A stretch of 64,000 bases of DNA from Chalciporus piperatus (taxonomy: Eukaryota > Basidiomycota > Agaricomycetes > Boletales > Boletaceae), in contig JBBPTG010000041.1 in assembly GCA_038093975.1 (NCBI GenBank), forward strand, positions 62,001-126,000, in the 5' to 3' direction. Made by a program: the position numbers and the translations under genes. Below are positions 55,719 to 64,000 of this stretch, one piece after another; the first letter of the stretch is position 1; each line of letters begins with the position of its first letter. The notes under the pieces were generated by a model, which ran no database searches, was not told where the DNA came from, and saw only the letters and a program-made list of their open reading frames with translations.

Positions 55719-56155
55719 ATGTTCGCTCGTGTCTTCGCTCTCCTTCCCCTTGCACTCCTTGCCTCTGCTTCGCACCTTGAGGCACGCGACCAGTGCAGCG
55801 GTGGCTCGATCAGCTGCTGCAACAGCGTCCAGACGGTATATTGACCGATCTCCTTTGTCCGTGGACTCGACTGACGCTTTTCTGTGACTCAGGTTGACCA
55901 GGCCGACTTCTTGTGCGGGGCATTGGGTCTCCTCGAAGCAGCTCAGAATGCTGGGGGTCTCGTCGGCTCGAACTGCTCGCCGCTCACTCTCGTCGGCACC
56001 GGTCAGGGTTGCGCTGCTCAACAACAATCCGTATGCTGCACGAACAACCAATTCGTAAGTATTTTGTAACCCGCACTAAGTTTATTGGGCGCTGAATCTG
56101 GTTTTAGAACGGGCTGGTCAACCTTGGTTGCACTCCTATCAACGTCAATGCTTAG
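55719..56155 (+). CDS. Class I hydrophobin
   Basis: Three exons (55719-55835, 55893-56054, 56108-56155) close in frame to 108 residues. A signal peptide (LLPLALLASASHLEA) is followed by the hydrophobin cysteine pattern: QC, SCC, SNC, GC, VCC, LGC, with the typical SPLTLVG and QFNGLVNLGCTPIN end. Spacing between the CC and the third cysteine group fits class I. These secreted proteins self-assemble at air-water interfaces into amphipathic rodlets that coat hyphae and fruit bodies. One extra cysteine (FLC, between CC and SNC) makes nine instead of the usual eight. A strong TATA box precedes the gene. Confidence 0.95.
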
Positions 56156-57682
56156 GCTTTGAACACAGTCGTTCTCTTTGGGCTGCGCGTTTGTTTCGTA
56201 TAGCTATCCTTCTACCTAATATACCTGGTTTTAAATCATTTGTGTCAGAGCAGTGAGCACAACGACGTAGCTTCAGATTTCGAGCCTGTTGGAAATCTTG
56301 TTCATGATCATCAGGATGAGTCTCTGATGAAGTGAAGTGACTGACAACTACATTTACAAGATTTATCTGTGCAACATATATGACTTGCATCCTATCGTAA
56401 CGTTTGTCAAGAATATCCTGCTCACAACCCGCATTTCCTTATAACTCTGTACTAACTCATTCTGAGACCGGAGAAAAATGCATTCTTTGTCTTGTGAATG
56501 TCGGAGAGCCCCATAGTCGCCACGGCAGGATTGCTGTCTACCGTATCCTCCTCAGCAGGTTAAGTAAGACATCGAAGGGGCGGAAATCATCGTCCAAACT
56601 CACAAATCCAGCCACCCGACAAGGCAGATCATAATGTTTTGAGCGCGGAAGGGGAGGCGAAGTTGTGGAATGTGCTTGGCAAGGTAATCGAGAGGGGTGG
56701 GGGATTACGGTGGGATTGAGTATTGTACATTGTTATTTTTCGTCTCAAAATATTTTCTCTCGGGGGGTGTGCCGCAATCGAACGGGGAGGACAAGTTAGC
56801 AACAAGGGAAACCTCTACTGGTGAACTTCTATGAATGATTGCCTGAGGCGCGCTCACCTGGGGGGATAATCGTTGGAAACGTTCACAATGATGATCCATC
56901 GACACAGCGACTTAAATGAACGGCTGTTCAGCACTCTTTCGTAGCTAAGTAAGCCTTCTCATTGGCTGGCAAGCACCTAAACGATCCCAAAGAGTGTCTT
57001 ACAGCACGATTACTAACACCTTGTCCAAAACGAGGTTCCTAAGGCTGCCAAAAAATCGGTTAGGTTCGCAGATGTCGGAGACATCGTTAGACATTGTATC
57101 AACATTCATTCTAGCCGGCGGGTAAGGGACACACGACTCGGAGGGGAACAAATGATGCAATGATCAGCGTCAATCGTCTCGCGTGTGATGCACTTGCGAG
57201 TTGACCTTCCTTCGGGTGTGTGCGAGACTGCGAGTCTTTAGTTGTCGTCTAGTGATCTGGTTTATCGTGACTTCTCTTTTCACATCGACCAGCTTTACTC
57301 ACGCCGATTTGCAGCCGGCGGCAGCAGCGACGGGAGACGAAGATCGAGTATGTTTATCCAGCGTTTCGTTCGGCACCATGGTAACAGAAGCTGACCGGAC
57401 TGGAGAACGTCTCGCTGTATGTCACTGGCAGTTATGTTACGGATCTGCCTCCGGAAGATTATTCAATCTCTGTTCGGTATAGGAGGGAAGCCTCCTTGGT
57501 GAATCGGATACGATACGGTCAAGTGATCTATTTTTTTTCCTCGAGGTCGAAGTTCCGGTAGGAGATCTCGCAGCATGTCTGAGGTGATGGATGCTGTGCC
57601 TTGGACACCCTGATTTGGCAGTTTGTTCCCATGGGCATCCAGTTAACAGCCATTTCCAAATTTTACAAAGTTACGAGTTGAC
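56156..57682. other. Intergenic, no gene seen
   Basis: No protein family recognised in any frame. A CT/T-rich stretch at about 57526-57545 lies upstream of the EF-G gene. Confidence 0.5.
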
Positions 57683-60537
<2,855 letters not shown>

Positions 60538-60791
60538 GCCAACGCACGGTGATCATACTGAGATGTGCATCACATAGAGATCTAGAGTGAGCATTTTCGT
60601 CACGCTCGATAGAATTTCTCCCATCATACTGTACGCACCAATATATTATCTCAATCATTATTGAATACCACAACTCTCATGATAAAAATTCGTTGTTGAT
60701 ATATCAACCTCTGTGCTCGAGTGCATCACCCTGTAAGTTCTATCGTAGCCCAAAAATGCTAATACGTGAACAGCCCATGTTATTAAGAAGC

Positions 60792-62126
60792 CTAGCTGTT
60801 CACGTCGCTGACACACTCCCAAGTGCCCTTCAAGTTCTCCTTCCAGAGCGTCACCTTTCCGTCGCCACAGCTCACCGCGAGGATGTTTCCCGCGAGACTC
60901 CACGAGACACGCCAAACAACGTCAGGGAATTTACCAGTAGTCGCGGGGGCGTTTGGTGCTGCTGTAGATGATGGATCAAGGGCGGTCTTGACCCACGGAG
61001 CGGTCGGGGTGTCTTTTGTCCAGATAAGCACAGACTTGTCCTGTACCCCCCAAAAAATACTCAGGGTCGAATAATACGCAAGGTTTATTTGTTGCACGCA
61101 CCTGTGAGGCCGTTGCGATGTAGCTTCGCGGAAGACCAATGTTGGGTGCCCATGCAACGTCACGAACCCAGTCAGTGTGCCCCTCCAGAGTCTCCTCTTC
61201 GATCCAAGATTGCGTATCTTCGCGGAAGCCCCAGATCTTGACGAGGTTATCACAGCCAGCACTGGCAAAACGCTTGAATGGGGCGGGCTGGGCTGGCGCG
61301 CCGGGCTGTTGTGGGTGAATGAGCGAGCCGGGGTGGGTGGCAGGTGCCCAGGACACAGCATTACATCCGATAGCGTGGCCGTTGAAGATGTCAGCTACCC
61401 ATTGGCCGTCATCTAGTTATAAAACAAAACATGAATCACAGCGATATATATGGTCAACGCGAGGCGGTGATACGTGACGAAACGAACGGACCTTTGAATG
61501 TGAGTACAGAAAGCTTGCCATCCGAAGATGCACAAGCCAAGATGGCACCGAGTTCGTGGGGCGCCCAAGAGATGGAGTTGACTGCGCATGGCGTGTTGGC
61601 CACGTCAGTGCAGACGAGTGAGTCGTTGGGGAACGAACCTGAAGCAGTGTGTAACGTGTGCTCCTTCACTTTTGTCCATCCACCAGCTGAGGGTCCTTGT
61701 GTTTGCTCTCTCCAGATGAGCACCTTTCCATCATACGAACACGACGCGAGGATGTTACCGAACTTGGGGTGCGCCCAGGCGACTTGCCATACAGGACCGG
61801 TGTGGCTAATGACGGAGAGGAAGAAGAGGTTATCAATCAGTCGTATTTGAACGAGAAAGCCGAACCCTTTGAGTGTTTGACCTCCTGACTTGGATGGTTC
61901 ACCGTCGACGACGTTGAAGACCTTGACGGTACGGTCGGAAGAGCATGTGGCGAGGCGTTTTCCGTAGTAGTCGAGCTGGGCATCATGCTTGATATGAAAA
62001 GCGAGACGAGATGAGCGTATGGTAACTGGGTTCAAAGCGTATGCGTACGATCATGTCCTCATGTGCGGTCTCGATGGGAACCGCATCGGTGGTCGTTGCG
62101 GACGGCTGTGAATGCCAATTGAGCAT
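60792..62126 (-). CDS. SEC13: COPII coat / nuclear pore protein SEC13
   Basis: Six exons (62126-62049, 61987-61866, 61805-61639, 61581-61492, 61412-61102, 61040-60792) close in frame to 338 residues. Starts with a short tail then [20 protein letters not shown], the hallmark N-terminus of Sec13. Six WD repeats follow: [26 protein letters not shown] with [35 protein letters not shown] with [25 protein letters not shown] with [10 protein letters not shown], and [12 protein letters not shown]. Six blades are completed by a Sec31 or Nup145C blade. It is the outer COPII coat subunit, a nucleoporin and a SEACAT member. An additional upstream exon before the chosen ATG cannot be excluded (a splice acceptor lies at about 62155). 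Confidence 0.95.
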
Positions 62127-62339
62127 GGGGACGAAGACATCACGATAAGACTGACCATCTGAAAAGAAAATGTTGTAAGGTCGGTGACCGTCGGTCTACT
62201 GACTGGTGTTGGTCGTGGAGACGTGGAAGATTTACGTGCGGAGGTCAACCTTCCACTTTGGTACACCGCCAAGTGAAATGACACTATGCAGTGATTCGAC
62301 GTTCGTACAATTATATTGCATGGTGACAACTCCAAGACT
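62127..62339. other. Upstream region of SEC13
   Basis: Contains a possible small 5' exon or UTR intron acceptor at about 62154-62158; no other gene. Confidence 0.35.
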
Positions 62340-63505
62340 CTGAATCTCCACCGTATCCGTCCTCGAAATATCTGAATCTATTACTGTTTTCCATCTGCGA
62401 TCACATACGCTCGCGACCCTCGCCTTCATACGCCCGTGCTCTCCGCCCCTTTCTTCGTGGCGTCAACGGCTTCATCGAGTCCTCCCGAGGTCGATTTCAC
62501 GGAAGCACAGAGCGGGACGACAACAGTCTGGTCGCCAGGCCGCGCGGGGGTGTGTTTTCCGGGCGCCACAAGGGCATCGTTGAGCGGAGACGTCGTATTC
62601 AACGGTCCTCCACGCAGAGCGATAGACCACGCAGTAAAGAAGATCGCGAACACTACGAACGGGATAAGTAGTAGGTAGGAAACAAGCGGAAGGGACGTAC
62701 GTGCACCGAATCCCGATCGTCCCTCCCATGCTCCCCTCTAAAACTTCTCCCATCTTCGCAGCAAACGAAGCAGGATCCATCGGTCGGGTAGCCCACGTAA
62801 CCCACTTTTACTACCACCCGAGAATGTATGTCAACAATTGCCATCGCTGACGATGGTAAAACCTCGTCATGTCTGCTTCGCCGACCAGGGACGTGGCAAT
62901 GACCTCGGGTGGCACCAATACTTCTGCGATGAGCCACGAGTGCGTTACCAATCAGCTTCGTCCGCTCGAGCGTAGGTCGGGGGGAGGTAGACGGGTCGAA
63001 GCTGGCAACGTTGTCAGCATTGATGGAAAGGGCTATCGACGGAGAACGGAACGTAGACACACCTCCTATCGCTCCAACGGTCGTGTAACCACCTAACACC
63101 TTGCACACGAAAATGTTATCCCCAAATCCCCTCGGACCCACTAAACTCGTCGGCATCGAGGACCGACCTTATATTCAGTCCGGGATATTTCGCTCGCGCT
63201 TGTTCGATCGCAAGTCCACCTTGAGTTAAGTCTGTCGCCCATGTAATTACTGACGATCACCATGTCTCTCGCCATTTCCCACTTCTCGCTATCCAGACCT
63301 GCGATTGCAGCAAACTCGATGGCTGTATCACCTGAAACCGAAGAGGTGAGCATACCGTGACCGTTGTAGCCCGCATGAGCAGATTCGTGACCAGCGCGGC
63401 GGCGGCGGCCTCAGGAGATGACAGCGATACGGGTGGATGCAAGCGGCTGGGCTACGTAGGCTGTTTTCATGGATGAACAGATTGCGCGTTACCCGTTTAC
63501 GTGCG
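62340..63505. repeat. Second copy of the HNH flank, rearranged
   Basis: Inverted counterpart of 33000-33765 with a flipped internal ~340-bp piece (62915-63250) and an additional ~400-bp segment (about 62412-62815) absent from the 33-kb copy. The additional segment includes a minus-strand frame with one hydrophobic helix (IPFVVFAIFFTAWSIALRGG). Confidence 0.75.
62426..62780 (-). CDS. Possible small membrane protein, unrecognised
   Basis: Two minus-strand frames, one beginning MDPASFAAKMGEVLEGSMGG and one with a membrane helix (FVVFAIFFTAWSIAL) followed by a Pro/Thr/Ser-rich tail ending ESTGV. They overlap in a way that suggests an intron near 62700, but I could not find a splice pair that joins them in frame. 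It lies in the segment absent from the other duplicate. It may be a small gene or a relic. Confidence 0.3.
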
Positions 63506-63582
63506 CGGGATTATGGTCCACTTTGACCGTCAGAGAGGACTGGTACAAAGGAAAACTGTTTCTGTGTTACATTGACACATAT

Positions 63583-64000
63583 TTAGCCCTGAACATTGAC
63601 GATGGGCTTTGATGCGGACGAGAGTAAATAGCTGAACATGTCACCTGGGGCTCCGTCAGCCGACAAGACATCCATCCCATCTGCATCACGATAGATGGTA
63701 TCTATGTACTCGCGGGCACCAGAGAAGTGAGCAACCTTGCAGCAAGTAGCATGCAGGTCAAGCAGCTCCCGCGAAGGAACCGCAAGGTTTACGGGATCCG
63801 AGGTCGTGAATGTGACCAACTTGGGCTGCTTGAAGTAGGGGAGGTCCCCACCGAACAACTTGATCGCATACGTATTCTCCGCAGACTGTAGTTAAATGGT
63901 GCCAGATAAATGTTGTGGCAAGAAAATATGCAGCAACGCCCGAACTCACTGTGGATTCGAAGTACAACTCCAACCGACCAAATAAGTCGTGCACATTCGG
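63583..64000 (-). CDS. HNH_2-type protein, partial second copy (runs off the window)
   Basis: The C-terminal two exons of a paralog of the gene at 31733-32991. The last residues of exon 3 (FGRLELYFEST) are followed by a slightly longer intron, then an exon with LVTFTTSDPVNLAVPSRELL, DLHATCCKVAHFSGA and DMFSYLLSSASKP, ending at a TAA at 63583-63585. Roughly 85-90% identical to the first copy by eye and open throughout the visible part, so it may be functional. Its catalytic half lies beyond the window. Opposite orientation to copy 1, about 30 kb away. Confidence 0.85.

Overview
The window is nuclear DNA of a filamentous basidiomycete, most probably an Agaricomycete. The evidence is a class I hydrophobin, an Agaricus-type fruit-body lectin, tandem GPI-type chitin deacetylases, a KRE6/SKN1-type GH16 protein, Crinkler/RHS-like (CR) P-loop nucleases, an HNH_2-type nuclease and genes cut by many ~50-nt GT-AG introns. 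I cannot name the species. Spliced models were built by hand; frame closure over all exons is the main support for them.

Layout. (1) 0-5 kb: a seven-repeat WD40 protein, then a graveyard of gene fragments (P450 C-terminus, NUG1/GNL3-like GTPase, DASH subunit SPC19, lectin 3' end). (2) 5-17 kb: a mosaic of duplicated and inverted blocks with three CR paralogs (A truncated, B intact, C dead), an intact fruit-body lectin, a farnesyl-PP synthase pseudogene and the intact farnesyl-PP synthase. (3) 17.9-20.8 kb: a 20-exon MFS transporter. (4) 22.4-30.4 kb: three tandem secreted chitin deacetylases with identical 11-exon structures. (5) 31.7-33.8 kb: an HNH nuclease and a duplicated flank whose other copy, in inverted orientation, ends the window (62.3-64 kb). 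(6) 34-43.8 kb: FAP7 adenylate kinase and two tandem GT2 membrane glycosyltransferases. (7) 43.8-47.7 kb: gene-poor. (8) 47.8-52.1 kb: KRE6/SKN1-like protein and a DUF6533-like membrane protein. (9) 52.6-56.2 kb: dispersed repeats, a short inverted-repeat element, intact SPC19 and a hydrophobin. (10) 57.7-62.1 kb: convergent housekeeping pair, mitochondrial EF-G (MEF1) and SEC13.

How it fits together. Much of the identifiable accessory content concerns the cell surface: chitin deacetylases (chitin to chitosan), GT2 synthases, the beta-1,6-glucan-associated GH16 protein and the hydrophobin. The CR and HNH families are multi-copy, nuclease-related and sit where the DNA is most rearranged.

Most notable observations: a conserved 2-nt micro-exon needed to keep frame in all three chitin deacetylases; a 7-nt micro-exon in the KRE6-like gene; a candidate 31-nt intron shared by the three CR genes; a tail-to-tail inverted pair of CR genes; and fragments of essential genes (SPC19, FPPS, NUG1) scattered through the duplicated blocks.
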